Source: Clostridiaceae bacterium Marseille-Q4145
GTDB lineage: Bacteria > Bacillota > Clostridia > Lachnospirales > Lachnospiraceae
Assembly: GCA_018223365.1 (NCBI GenBank)
Contig: JAGTTP010000002.1
Span: 823,501 to 887,500 of the forward strand
Length of the DNA: 64,000 nucleotides
Reading direction: 5' to 3'
Positions 41,668-50,399 of the stretch are shown piece after piece; the first letter of the stretch is position 1; each line of letters opens with the position of its first letter. The notes under the pieces are model-generated. The model was given only the letters and a program-made list of their open reading frames with translations, was not told where the DNA came from and searched no databases. The position numbers and the translations under genes are program-made.

Positions 41668-41711
41668 ATGGAAAAATGAAAAAAAACTTGATAGGTAACT
41701 CGTGTAGCTGA
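41668..41711 (+). other. two overlapping leader ORFs (MEK and MKKNLIGNSCS)
   Basis: GAGGTG lies 4 nt upstream of ATG GAA AAA TGA. The stop overlaps the ATG (41676) of an 11-codon ORF, MKKNLIGNSCS, ending at 41711 just where the second hairpin begins. Translation could govern folding of the downstream hairpin, as in inducible resistance leaders. Expression is not shown. Confidence 0.45.
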
Positions 41712-41757
41712 AATGCGTAAGTCCGGATGTTTTTGGATTTACGCATTTCTTATTTTT
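41711..41757 (+). promoter_or_regulatory. second leader hairpin before the MATE gene
   Basis: AAATGCGTAAGTCC pairs with GGATTTACGCATTT (one G-U pair), followed by a T-rich tail. The 3' arm GGATTTACGC (41735-41744) is also a perfect 10-base complement of the loop of the first hairpin, giving mutually exclusive folds. Confidence 0.65.
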
Positions 41758-41777
41758 TGAAAGAAAGGTGAATTTTT

Positions 41778-43175
41778 ATGGATACTGGAAATCAATTTTT
41801 AGGGACAGAGCGTGTCAGTAAGCTCATGAAGCAGTACGCCGTCCCCTGCATCATCTCACTGTTAGTAGGTGCACTTTATAACATTGTTGATCAGATTTTT
41901 ATTGCAAATGCAAGCTACCTTGGCTCTTATGGCAACGCGGCCAACACCGTCGTTTTCCCTCTGACCGTGGTAGCACTGGCCATTGCCGTCATGATCGGTG
42001 ATGGTTGCTGTGCCTTTGTCAGTATGGCCCTTGGCAGAAATGAGCTGGAGAAAGCAAAACGCAGCGTTGGCAACGCCGTCGTATTATCTGTTGTCACCAG
42101 TCTTGTTTTAACTGCAGTATATCTCATTTTTGCAAACAGCATTATTGCTATGTTCGGCGGTACAGTCAATGAAGAAACCTTTCACCACTCGCAGGAATAT
42201 TTCTTCTATATTACACTTGGTATTCCGTTCTATATGTTCGGACAATCCATGAATCCCATCATCCGTGCCGACGGCAACCCCAAGTTTGCCATGATCTCTA
42301 CGCTTTCAGGTGCTGTTATCAACATCATCCTTGACCCCATTTTCATCTTCTGCTTTAAGTGGGGTATGATGGGTGCAGCTGTTGCAACAGTCATCGGGCA
42401 GGTGCTCACAGCGATCCTTGCAGTATGGTATCTGCTGCATATGAAAATTATCAAGCCTGCATCCAGTGATTATGCCCTGCATGGGAACATCTGTGGACGG
42501 ATGCTGACGCTTGGCATCACCAGCTTTCTCTCCCAGATCAGCTTGGTAGCGGCGATGGCAGCCATCAACAATATGCTCCGTAAATATGGTGCACTGGACG
42601 CTGTATTCGGGCAGGAGCAATATGCACAGATTCCTATGGCAGTAGTGGGTATTGTAATGAAATTCTTCCAGATCGTCATTTCCATCGTGGTAGGTATGGC
42701 AGCAGGCTGCATTCCCATTGTGGGCTACAACATGGGTGCGAAAAAGAAGCTCCGTGTCCGGGAGCTGTTCACCAGGCTGCTGCTCGCTGAGGCTCTGGTG
42801 GGTGCAGTGGCACTTATACTGGCAGAAGGTTTTCCCCGCCAGCTCATCGATATTTTCGGTGCCGCCAACGAGAGCAGCTACTACACCGACTTCGCCATCA
42901 AAGCCTTCCGTACCTATCTGTGCATGATGATCCTCGCCTGCGTCAACAAGGCATGCTTCATCTTCTTGCAGGCGGTGGGCAAGGCACTCTCGTCCACGCT
43001 TCTGTCCATGTTCCGTGAGGTGGTATTTGGTGTAGGCTTCGCCCTGCTGCTGCCGGTGTTCTTCGGTCTGGACGGTGTACTGTATTCCATGCCGGTGTCA
43101 GATATCCTGACCTTTATCATTTCTGCAATTATTATTGCGAAAACTTATCGGGAATTGAATGAGAAAGGAGTTTAA
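41778..43175 (+). CDS. MATE family efflux transporter
   Basis: A 465-residue protein with about 12 hydrophobic segments in two related halves. The N-half has GALYNIVDQIFIANASYLGS, and the pseudo-repeat in the C-half has NNMLRKYGA...QIPMAVVG. Family features include NPKFAMISTLSGAVINIILDP near 165-185. MATE proteins export cationic drugs and metabolites using Na+ or H+ gradients. AAGGTG lies upstream of the ATG. Control probably occurs through the two-hairpin leader. The kinase-like gene follows by 5 nt. Confidence 0.93.
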   Translation: MDTGNQFLGTERVSKLMKQYAVPCIISLLVGALYNIVDQIFIANASYLGSYGNAANTVVFPLTVVALAIAVMIGDGCCAFVSMALGRNELEKAKRSVGNAVVLSVVTSLVLTAVYLIFANSIIAMFGGTVNEETFHHSQEYFFYITLGIPFYMFGQSMNPIIRADGNPKFAMISTLSGAVINIILDPIFIFCFKWGMMGAAVATVIGQVLTAILAVWYLLHMKIIKPASSDYALHGNICGRMLTLGITSFLSQISLVAAMAAINNMLRKYGALDAVFGQEQYAQIPMAVVGIVMKFFQIVISIVVGMAAGCIPIVGYNMGAKKKLRVRELFTRLLLAEALVGAVALILAEGFPRQLIDIFGAANESSYYTDFAIKAFRTYLCMMILACVNKACFIFLQAVGKALSSTLLSMFREVVFGVGFALLLPVFFGLDGVLYSMPVSDILTFIISAIIIAKTYRELNEKGV

Positions 43176-43180
43176 AGCAT

Positions 43181-43759
43181 ATGAAGAACAGAGTTATCAC
43201 CATCAGCCGCGAGTTTGGCAGCGGCGGACGCACCATTGGAAAAAAAGCGGCGGAAAAACTGGGAATTCCATGCTATGACGCGGAAATCATCCATGAAATG
43301 GCAAAAGAAACTGGCTTTGCACCGGACTATGTAAAAGAGGCGGGAGAGTATGTTCCTGACAATTTCCTGTCCGCGGCCTTTTCTAACCGGATAATGGGTC
43401 CCACCAATGAGGATATTCTGTGGGCGCATCAGTACAAGGTTATCACGGAGTTGGCCGAAAAAAGTCCCTGTATTATCGTGGGCCGCTGTGCCGACTACAT
43501 TTTGCAGAATAAAGCAGACTGCCTGAAGGTCTTTATCCATGCAGACATGGCTTTCCGCGCCAAACGCATTGTGGAGGTCTATGGGGAACGGGAGCAGTCC
43601 CCTGAGGAACGTCTGAAGGATAAAGATAAGCGCCGGGCTGCCTATCACCGCTTCTACACCAACATGAAGTGGGGGTACGCACAGAACTACCACCTGACTC
43701 TGGACAGCGGTGTGCTTGGCATTGACAAGTGCGTAGACATCATCACAGGACTATATTAA
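43181..43759 (+). CDS. cytidylate kinase-like family protein
   Basis: A 192-residue P-loop protein. The P-loop region reads ISREFGSGGRTIGKKAAEKLG, followed by CYDAEIIHEMAKETGF, SPCIIVGRCADYIL and an Arg-rich lid (EERLKDKDKRRAAYHRFYTN). This matches the AAK6/cytidylate_kin2 family, distinct from Cmk; the substrate is unknown. AGGAG lies upstream. It is 5 nt from the MATE gene, so the two are likely one transcript. Confidence 0.85.
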   Translation: MKNRVITISREFGSGGRTIGKKAAEKLGIPCYDAEIIHEMAKETGFAPDYVKEAGEYVPDNFLSAAFSNRIMGPTNEDILWAHQYKVITELAEKSPCIIVGRCADYILQNKADCLKVFIHADMAFRAKRIVEVYGEREQSPEERLKDKDKRRAAYHRFYTNMKWGYAQNYHLTLDSGVLGIDKCVDIITGLY

Positions 43760-43844
43760 GACGATTAAACAGGAGTCTATTGTACTGCAACTTGGACATG
43801 ATCCTATTTAACTCATATTTTTCACTTCATTTTTTATAATTACC

Positions 43845-43873
43845 TTGACATTTTCCTATGACAGGTATATGAT
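43845..43873 (+). promoter_or_regulatory. sigma-A promoter of rubredoxin
   Basis: Perfect TTGACA (43845-43850), 17 bases, TATGAT (43868-43873), about 50 nt upstream of the rubredoxin start. Confidence 0.75.
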
Positions 43874-43922
43874 TTAAATATAATAACAATAATCATTACT
43901 GTTTTAGAAAGGAGAAAATCTT

Positions 43923-44084
43923 ATGAAATATGTATGTGATGTATGCGGATGGGAATATGATGAAGAGCAGGGTTATCCGGAGGGCGGCATTGCACCGGGT
44001 ACCAAATGGGAAGATGTTCCGGAAGATTTCGAATGTCCGTTATGTAATGTAGGAAAAGACCAGTTTTCTGAAGTAAATGAATAA
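43923..44084 (+). CDS. rubredoxin
   Basis: A 53-residue redox protein (MKYVCDVCGWEYDEEQGYPE at the start). Cys5, Cys8, Cys38 and Cys41, in two CxxC knuckles (CDVCG and CPLCN), bind one iron. PEGGIAPGTKWEDVPEDF is the conserved middle. It carries electrons, often to rubrerythrin or superoxide reductase in anaerobes under oxygen stress. GAAAGGAG lies upstream, and it has its own promoter. It is monocistronic, ending just before an inverted-repeat-bounded element. Confidence 0.97.
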   Translation: MKYVCDVCGWEYDEEQGYPEGGIAPGTKWEDVPEDFECPLCNVGKDQFSEVNE

Positions 44085-44093
44085 AAAATACAG

Positions 44094-44578
44094 GGGGCTG
44101 TTGCAAAATAGATGGAGTCATCTGTTCTGTATCAGTCCTTTTTGTGTGATTTTAACTTTTATTTTCTATTTTGTAGGGCATATAGAAAATAAAAGTTATT
44201 TTTTGCCCAATCAGGCAGACACGCGAAAATTCCATAAAAAACAAGTTGTTATTTGATTTGGACATATAGAAAATCTGTGATATCAGATGCCCAAAAAATC
44301 AGGAAAATTTGGGCAAAAGATGCATAAGAATCTCTATATGTCCAATTTGTTTAATTTCTGAAACTATATAGCAAAAAATATTTTTTTTACTGCAAATATT
44401 GGGCGCGGAGAGGCACAAACATTCCATATACCCAAATGGATCAGCTGCGAGGGAAATGCTGCCTTCACACAAAATATTCCACAAGGGGGCGAAGTTCATC
44501 GTCCGACCTCCGGTTGCATGAAACCATGCCGGAATAGTGTGATAAATAAAAAGGAGGCTGCAAGTTTGCAACAGCCCC
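44094..44578. repeat. 485-bp noncoding element with 14-bp terminal inverted repeats (MITE-like)
   Basis: GGGGCTGTTGCAAA at the left and TTTGCAACAGCCCC at the right are exact inverted copies. Inside are degenerate repeats of an ATATAGAAAAT word (near 44178 and 44266) and a related CTATATGTCC (near 44333), with no convincing gene. Terminal GGGGCTGTTGC-type repeats recall insertion sequences of the IS1182 kind, so this may be a non-autonomous derivative; the family assignment is a guess. No clear target duplication is seen. The right repeat abuts the SufB-like gene end. Confidence 0.6.
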
Positions 44579-44604
44579 TTTTTACACCGTCGTCCTATTC
44601 TTTT

Positions 44605-45531
44605 TTAATTCAGGAAATTCTGTATAATAACATTTTCTGCCTCTTCTTCTGTCAGGCCAAGCGTGCGCAGCTTCAGAAGCTGTTCATCGTTGATTCTTCC
44701 GATCGCTGCCTCATGGATGATTGCGGCATCCACATTTTTAGCACGGATTTCCGGAATAGAGCCTACCTCCGCATGGTCCATGATAATGGAATCACACTGG
44801 ATATGTGCCTGACATTTGCTGTTTCCGATTGCATTCGGATGGAAGGTCTGCACAGACTCCCCTTTTCCTACTGATCTGGAAATGATTTGCGCAGAGCTGT
44901 CTTCACCGTTTAACTGTACTTCAATATTGGACTCTGCCTGCTGCTTTCCATCTGTCATCAGTCGTTCCGTCACAAATAATTTTGCATTTTTTGCAAGTTC
45001 TACATTTGTTTCACGGAGAGTGGAATCCACTCCTTTGATCTGTGCTGTATCCAGTGTAAATACCGAATTTTCTCCCACATAAATGTTGGTCACAGGATTT
45101 AATACTTTTCCGCCGGTTCCATTGCCTTCCCCATAGTGTTTCTCTTCATAACGCACGTTGGCATTTTTTCCTACATGAAACGTATGAATGCCGTCATGAC
45201 GGCTCTCATTGCATCCACTGTTGTGAATACCGCAGCCGGCAATAATCGAAACATCTGCTCCGTCTGCCACATAGAAATCATTATAGACCACATCCGTCAT
45301 TCCTGACACACTTACTACGACCGGAATATAGACAGCTTCTCCTTTGGTCTCTCCATCAATATAAATATCAATTCCCGGCTTATCTGTTTTTCTCTTAATT
45401 TTAATATGCTCACTGTCACCATGGCAGATGGACGTTCCATTCTGGCGGAGATTATAGGCACCTTTCTGCTCAAATTTGTGATCATTGATCACATCCAGCA
45501 CATTTTCCGTAACATTATCAAGCTTTACCAT
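44605..45531 (-). CDS. SufB/SufD family Fe-S assembly scaffold (SmsB-like)
   Basis: A 308-residue beta-helix protein. TSICHGDSEHIKIKRKTDKP, then a Cys/His-rich IIAGCGIHNSGCNESRHDGI, and the C-terminal DSIIMDHAEVGSIPEIRAKN with the INDEQLLKLRTLGLTEEEAE tail match the SufBD core. It is shorter than classical SufB (about 470) because the N-terminal domain is missing. The start at 45531 overlaps the stop of the ATPase gene (TAATG), so the two are coupled. Only SufC is adjacent; no SufS, SufU or SufD is nearby. Confidence 0.88.
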   Translation of the reverse strand: MVKLDNVTENVLDVINDHKFEQKGAYNLRQNGTSICHGDSEHIKIKRKTDKPGIDIYIDGETKGEAVYIPVVVSVSGMTDVVYNDFYVADGADVSIIAGCGIHNSGCNESRHDGIHTFHVGKNANVRYEEKHYGEGNGTGGKVLNPVTNIYVGENSVFTLDTAQIKGVDSTLRETNVELAKNAKLFVTERLMTDGKQQAESNIEVQLNGEDSSAQIISRSVGKGESVQTFHPNAIGNSKCQAHIQCDSIIMDHAEVGSIPEIRAKNVDAAIIHEAAIGRINDEQLLKLRTLGLTEEEAENVIIQNFLN

Positions 45532-46265
45532 TAAAATTTCCCCTCCATCCGGTCTGCGCATTCATGACATTTCTTAACGCCGTTAAGATAAGGAAGCACT
45601 TCCTCTTTACTTCCCATTCTCTTTATGATACCGTCATCAACTATCATAATCTGGTCTGCCATCTCTATAATCTTCTCCTGATGAGAGATGACAATCAGGC
45701 TCTGTTTTTTCTGTCTGTGGATCTCTTCAAATTTTTGGATCAGCATCGAGAAGCTCCACAAATCAATTCCTGCTTCCGGCTCGTCAAATACACACAACTT
45801 ATGCTCTTTTGCAAGCACAGTGGCAATTTCAATTCGTTTCATCTCACCGCCTGATAACGTTCCATCAACCTGCCGGTTCACATACTCCTCTGCACAAAGT
45901 CCGACTTCAGAAAGCATTCTGCAGCATTCCGGCTCTGTGAGTTCTTTTCCTGCTGCCAGTGATAAAAGTCTCGAAACCGGCATTCCCTTGAATCTTGGCG
46001 GCTGCTGGAATGCATAACCGATTCCTGCATTTGCACGATGATTGATATCATAATCGGTGATATCTACATCGTCCAGATATATTTTTCCGCTCTCAGGTTT
46101 GTTAATGCCGATCAGTGTCTTTGCCAATGTCGATTTACCGCCTCCATTCGGGCCGGTAATTACCAGCATTTCTCCGTCTTTTACTTCAAACGAAATATGA
46201 TCCAGCAGACATTTCTTTCCACCTTCATCATCTACCTTCACAACTAACTCTTCTGTTCTTAACAT
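45531..46265 (-). CDS. sufC: SufC-like ABC ATPase of Fe-S assembly (SmsC-like)
   Basis: A 244-residue soluble ABC ATPase. Walker A is GPNGGGKST, the signature TLSGGEMKRIEIATVL, Walker B LCVFDEPEAGID, and the switch His lies in IVISHQEK. It pairs with the SufB-like protein to drive Fe-S cluster assembly. The two-gene set equals the minimal SMS (SmsCB) arrangement described as an ancestral Suf form. It is coupled to the downstream gene by a start-stop overlap. Confidence 0.92.
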   Translation of the reverse strand: MLRTEELVVKVDDEGGKKCLLDHISFEVKDGEMLVITGPNGGGKSTLAKTLIGINKPESGKIYLDDVDITDYDINHRANAGIGYAFQQPPRFKGMPVSRLLSLAAGKELTEPECCRMLSEVGLCAEEYVNRQVDGTLSGGEMKRIEIATVLAKEHKLCVFDEPEAGIDLWSFSMLIQKFEEIHRQKKQSLIVISHQEKIIEMADQIMIVDDGIIKRMGSKEEVLPYLNGVKKCHECADRMEGKF

Positions 46266-46435
46266 GTCTTTTCTCCTGTAGTTCTAAAACCTGTAATCTA
46301 TACCTATTATATTGGCTTTTATAATGATTGCAAGTACTCTTCTCGCATTTCTCTCATAAACCTATTGAAAAACTGCCCGACAAAGGCTACACTAATCATA
46401 AATATATGCGGTGTATCCGCAAGGAGGGTATATTC

Positions 46436-46828
46436 ATGACTATGAAAGAAATTGCAACAGGTTTACAGCACATCGGTGTTCCCACAGGAGATATGGACGC
46501 AACCATCCATTTTTATCATGCACTGGGATTCGAAACTATTTTTGAAACCGTCAACGCAGAAGCTGGCGGACGAGTAAATTTCTTCAAATTAGGAGATCTT
46601 GTGATCGAGACTTATGAAGTAACAGACCCTGCAAAGGCTCCAGGTGCTGTGGATCACATTGCTATCAATGTAAAGGATATCGAGGAAGCTTTCCGTTTTG
46701 TCAATGAAGCAGGCCTGAACAACACAAATGATATCATCCATTCTCTTCCGTTCTTTGAAAACGGTGTAAAATTCTTCACCATCGAGGGCGCCAACAAAGA
46801 AAAAGTCGAATTCAATCAGTTCCTGTAA
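46436..46828 (+). CDS. VOC (glyoxalase/dioxygenase fold) family protein
   Basis: A 130-residue vicinal-oxygen-chelate protein. Two beta-alpha-beta modules are visible: LQHIGVPTGDMDATIHFYHALGFE and VDHIAINVKDIEEAFRFVNE. The conserved His of each module (QHIG, DHIA) and a Glu (VIETYE) could bind a metal. The substrate is unknown. AAGGAGG lies 9 nt upstream of the ATG at 46436, which rules out the longer reading from 46328. It is monocistronic, with a terminator shared with the convergent kinase. Confidence 0.9.
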   Translation: MTMKEIATGLQHIGVPTGDMDATIHFYHALGFETIFETVNAEAGGRVNFFKLGDLVIETYEVTDPAKAPGAVDHIAINVKDIEEAFRFVNEAGLNNTNDIIHSLPFFENGVKFFTIEGANKEKVEFNQFL

Positions 46829-46842
46829 AGCAGGACACGAAA

Positions 46843-46890
46843 ATACCGCCCACCCTGTAGAAACATTCCTTTCTGCAGGATGGGCGGTAT
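46843..46890. terminator. bidirectional terminator between the VOC gene and the histidine kinase
   Basis: ATACCGCCCACCCTGTAG and CTGCAGGATGGGCGGTAT pair over 18 positions with two G-U or mismatch positions. It serves both convergent genes, although the T run is weak. Confidence 0.65.
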
Positions 46891-46892
46891 CT

Positions 46893-48275
46893 TTATGCTT
46901 TCACAAGGGGAAGGGTGATTGTGATCATAAATTCATGATTTTCCTGCTTCCAGGTAAAGTTTCCCCCATGATTTTCCATAATTTTTCGACAGGTTTTCAG
47001 ACCAATCTGCGTACTCTCAGGATGGTCTTTCCGGTCACGAATATGGTTCGTGACCTGGATATGCAGCATATCCGGCTGCTCCGAAGCCTCGATCCGCAGC
47101 GGGTACGCCGGATCTCCATACTTTTTCAGATTGGAGATAAGATTATCCATGACGCGCTGCATATATTCGCTGTCCACCTGTACGATTCCTTTCAGCTCTT
47201 TAATCTGGCATTCAATGGTACCACCATGATCCTGCCAGTCAAAGAACTGACCGTTACAGAGATCTTCCGCCAGCTCCACACTCGGAATCTTCTGCAGCTG
47301 CAGCCCATTTTCTTCCCGACCATAAACCAGAAAATATTCAAACAGCCGGTCTGATACCTTTTTCATCTGAAATGCCTTCTTCCGGCAATATTCCAGATAT
47401 TTTTTCAACTGCTCCTCGTCTTCATACCGATGCATATTGAGAAGCTCCAGATAGCCGATCAACGAAGTCAGCGGTGTCCGCAGATCATGGGACATGGCTG
47501 TTACCAGCTCCATGTTGGCTTTTTCCGCCTCCGCCTTCATCTGCTGCTCTTCCAGAATGCCATTCTTCAGTGATTCAATTCCGATTGCAAGACTGGTCAG
47601 TTCATCTCTTCCTTTGATCGTAATAGGATATTCCAGATTTCCTCCCCCCAGCACTTTCAGATCCTGCTCCATCTGATTGACATACCGGATTTTCCGGTGA
47701 ATCAATGCAAAGAGAAGTAAAATGAATACAATTGCTCCTGATCCATACTCTGCAATATCAACCCAATAAAGATTATCTACATCCAGATAAACCTCCAGAT
47801 CCACTTTAATCACGGTTCCGTCATAAAGCATCACGTCATGATAGTTACTGGTCGGGTATAGTTCGGCTGAATCTATCTCATCCGGATTTTCTGCTTCCCC
47901 TTCCATATATAATGCATCATCATCCTCCCAGGAATCTGTTTCCGGCGAATCAGGAGCCATATACGGCCCAAGAATAGGATCAATATTCCGGTAAAACGTC
48001 ACATACACATCTCTCTGCCTTTGTACCCAGGCAACCAATAATTCTATATTCTGTTCCGTAACCTTATGTTTTTCAATAAACTGATCCAGATCCTTCAGCA
48101 CTTCTTCGGTTTTGTCTTCATATTTTGTGCCGGAGTATGCTTCTGTGACTGCCCACTGAATGGCCGCTGTTCCTACTGCTCTTGACACCAGAAGTGCTGC
48201 CAGAAGTGCTGCTGCACTCATTACGATCAGTTCCATCGTCAGCCGGTTCCACCATTTATGTTTTCTAATTGACAC
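46893..48275 (-). CDS. sensor histidine kinase
   Basis: A 460-residue membrane kinase. TM1 (about 12-36), an extracellular acidic domain (about 40-170), TM2 (about 176-195), a HAMP-like linker, then HisKA with the phosphorylated His263 in TAMSHDLRTPLTSL, and HATPase_c with VMDNLISNLKKYG (N box) and a late IGLKTCRKIMENHGG (G box). The layout is VanS/PhoR-like. The signal is unknown. It overlaps its response regulator by 11 nt. Confidence 0.93.
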   Translation of the reverse strand: MSIRKHKWWNRLTMELIVMSAAALLAALLVSRAVGTAAIQWAVTEAYSGTKYEDKTEEVLKDLDQFIEKHKVTEQNIELLVAWVQRQRDVYVTFYRNIDPILGPYMAPDSPETDSWEDDDALYMEGEAENPDEIDSAELYPTSNYHDVMLYDGTVIKVDLEVYLDVDNLYWVDIAEYGSGAIVFILLLFALIHRKIRYVNQMEQDLKVLGGGNLEYPITIKGRDELTSLAIGIESLKNGILEEQQMKAEAEKANMELVTAMSHDLRTPLTSLIGYLELLNMHRYEDEEQLKKYLEYCRKKAFQMKKVSDRLFEYFLVYGREENGLQLQKIPSVELAEDLCNGQFFDWQDHGGTIECQIKELKGIVQVDSEYMQRVMDNLISNLKKYGDPAYPLRIEASEQPDMLHIQVTNHIRDRKDHPESTQIGLKTCRKIMENHGGNFTWKQENHEFMITITLPLVKA

Positions 48276-48951
48276 AATAACCTCTTCCCCAGATATTCTG
48301 AATATAGGACTGTCCGCCCTTTTCCAGTTTTCTTCTGATATTTCGGATATGAACCATCACCGTATTACCGGAATTGGGAAAAAATGCTTCCTTCCAGACT
48401 GTCTCATAGATTTCTTTTACGGAAAATACCTTCCGCGGATTAGAAATGAGCAGCAATAAAATCTGGTACTCCATTTCTGTCAGGGAGATTTTCTCTCCTC
48501 CCGCCTGCACCGTCTGCAGATTCTGGTCAATCGTAATATCACGGTAGCACACCAGCTCCTCTGATGTCTCTGCCCTTCCCTGATAGACCTTGTAACGCCG
48601 AATCAAAGCCTTTACCCGCGACAATAGTTCCATATAAGAAAATGGCTTCACCAGATAATCATCCCCACCTGCGGAAAATCCCTGTACCTTATCATGTTCT
48701 CCTGATTTTGCCGTCAGGAATAAAACGGGAACCGTAGTCTTCTCCCGAATCTGCTCGCAAGCCCATACACCTGACTCTCCCGGCATCATAATATCCAGAA
48801 TCACAAGATCTGCCTTTTCTGCCTGCTCTACCGCTTCCCTGGCATTACTCGCTTCCAGTATCCGATAGCCTTCTCCTCCCAGCATCATCCTGAGTACATC
48901 CCGGATTTCCGGTTCATCATCTGCTACCAGTATTGTCTGTTTTTCTGCCAT
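48265..48951 (-). CDS. OmpR-family response regulator
   Basis: A 228-residue regulator. The receiver (1 to about 118) has DDEPEIRD, the phospho-acceptor Asp53 in LVILDIMMPGESG and the KPFSYMEL Lys. The C-terminal winged helix (about 130-226) has the OmpR/PhoB pattern (SLTEMEYQILLLLISNPRKV, NTVMVHIRNIRRKLE). It is first in the operon and overlaps the kinase gene. Targets are not evident; the downstream direction carries no further genes before the VOC terminator. Confidence 0.95.
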   Translation of the reverse strand: MAEKQTILVADDEPEIRDVLRMMLGGEGYRILEASNAREAVEQAEKADLVILDIMMPGESGVWACEQIREKTTVPVLFLTAKSGEHDKVQGFSAGGDDYLVKPFSYMELLSRVKALIRRYKVYQGRAETSEELVCYRDITIDQNLQTVQAGGEKISLTEMEYQILLLLISNPRKVFSVKEIYETVWKEAFFPNSGNTVMVHIRNIRRKLEKGGQSYIQNIWGRGYCVN

Positions 48952-49082
48952 GGGTTCACCGCCCTTCTTTTCTACATTCTTCCCCTTATTGGAAAATTTC
49001 TAATGCAAGTGTAACATGTCCATCCTGGGTAAAGAAAGACCCATGGGGCATAATTAAGACTTTTTAAGAAAAGAAAACAGGA

Positions 49083-50249
49083 CTACAAAGCTGTAGCCCC
49101 GTTGCCAGTCTCTACCACATAAAAATCTGGTTTCAATCCTGTCTCTTTCTGATAATTCGTTCCAACCTGACTGATAAAATCGTTGACTGCACTATTTTCC
49201 ACAATGCTGACGGTACAGCCGCCAAATCCGGCTCCCATCATACGGGATCCCAGCACCCCTTCCAGTTTCCAGGCTTCCTCTACCAGAATGTCAAGCTCCC
49301 GACAGGATACTTCATAATCTTCCTTCAGGGAAATATGGGATGCATTCATAAGCTGTCCGAATTCTATAATATTGCCTGCTTCCAATGCTTTCACCGCTTC
49401 CATGGTCCGTTGGTTTTCCGTCACTGCATGGCGGGCTCTCTTTAAACAAACCGGATCTTTAATCATCTCCTGTACTTCTTCAAAGACATCTGCCGTCAAC
49501 TCACTTAAATGGCGGATGGCAATCACCGTCTGCAAGTCCTTCAGCGCCTCCGCACATTCTTTCCTGCGCTGTCTGACATAGTCTTCCACGCCATCCCTTG
49601 GTTTGCCACTGTTCGTAATAATAATTTTCTTATGCGGAAGCAAAAGTGGTGCATAGGCATAGGAAAGATCACTCGTGTCCAGTAGAATGGCATAATCCTT
49701 CTTTCCCATGGCTATGGTAAAGGGATCCATAATGCCGCCTCCGGTCTTCAGATACTCATTCTCCGTCAACTGGCTGAACAATGCAATATCCACCATATTC
49801 ATATCCGGTATTTCCAGAAGATCTCTCAGGATCAGTCCGGTTACTACCGTCAGCGAAGAAGAAGAACCGATTCCCAATCCTTTTGGAATCTCTCCATAAT
49901 ATAAAATATCCAGTCCGCCTTTCACCTTACAGCCTTTCTTAATAAAAGTACGAACCACACCTTTGGCATAATTGCCCCAGCCGTCTTCCTCTCTGTAATA
50001 GAGTTCACTGGATGACATTTCCAGCACTCCCTGCTCCGGATAATTCAAAGAATAAAAACGAAAACGGTTGTCCTCCCGTTTTCTCGCCACCGCATAAGTT
50101 CCGATGGCAATGGCGCATGCAAACACATGTCCGCCATTGTAATCGGTATGGTCTCCGATCAGATTTACCCGACCCGGTGCAAAATAGGCTCTGACGTCCC
50201 CGCCAACTCCATAGATTTCCCCGAATTTATCAATCAGCCGCTGTTTCAT
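49083..50249 (-). CDS. galK: galactokinase
   Basis: A 388-residue GHMP kinase that phosphorylates galactose at C1. The galactokinase signature GRVNLIGDHTDYNGGHV lies near residue 35, the phosphate loop is GLGIGSSSSLTVV, and MMGAGFGGCTVSIV is the C-terminal motif. The ATG at 50249 is preferred (GGGAGAG 8 nt upstream) over one 12 codons upstream. galT and galE are not adjacent, so the gene stands alone. It is divergent from uppP. Confidence 0.94.
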   Translation of the reverse strand: MKQRLIDKFGEIYGVGGDVRAYFAPGRVNLIGDHTDYNGGHVFACAIAIGTYAVARKREDNRFRFYSLNYPEQGVLEMSSSELYYREEDGWGNYAKGVVRTFIKKGCKVKGGLDILYYGEIPKGLGIGSSSSLTVVTGLILRDLLEIPDMNMVDIALFSQLTENEYLKTGGGIMDPFTIAMGKKDYAILLDTSDLSYAYAPLLLPHKKIIITNSGKPRDGVEDYVRQRRKECAEALKDLQTVIAIRHLSELTADVFEEVQEMIKDPVCLKRARHAVTENQRTMEAVKALEAGNIIEFGQLMNASHISLKEDYEVSCRELDILVEEAWKLEGVLGSRMMGAGFGGCTVSIVENSAVNDFISQVGTNYQKETGLKPDFYVVETGNGATAL

Positions 50250-50337
50250 AAACTTTTCTCTCCCATAATCGACCAAATTCGACATATATTATATGTATCA
50301 TAGCATAATCTATCGTTTTTGTTAAGATTTTGTTACG

Positions 50338-50366
50338 TTGACTTTTACCCTCAGTGTAGTTACAAT
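50338..50366 (+). promoter_or_regulatory. sigma-A promoter of uppP
   Basis: TTGACT (50338-50343), 17 bases, TACAAT (50361-50366), about 35 nt before the uppP start. Confidence 0.7.
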
Positions 50367-50399
50367 GAGAGAAAAAGTCTTTTATAAGGAGTATGTACT

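Noticed and set aside
43868..43895. A PerR-like operator at the rubredoxin promoter
   Set aside because: The AT-rich stretch only loosely resembles TTATAATNATTATAA; too few positions match.
44299..44571. A 90-codon ORF inside the MITE-like element as a transposase remnant
   Set aside because: No transposase motif could be read, and it covers the terminal repeat; left as noncoding.
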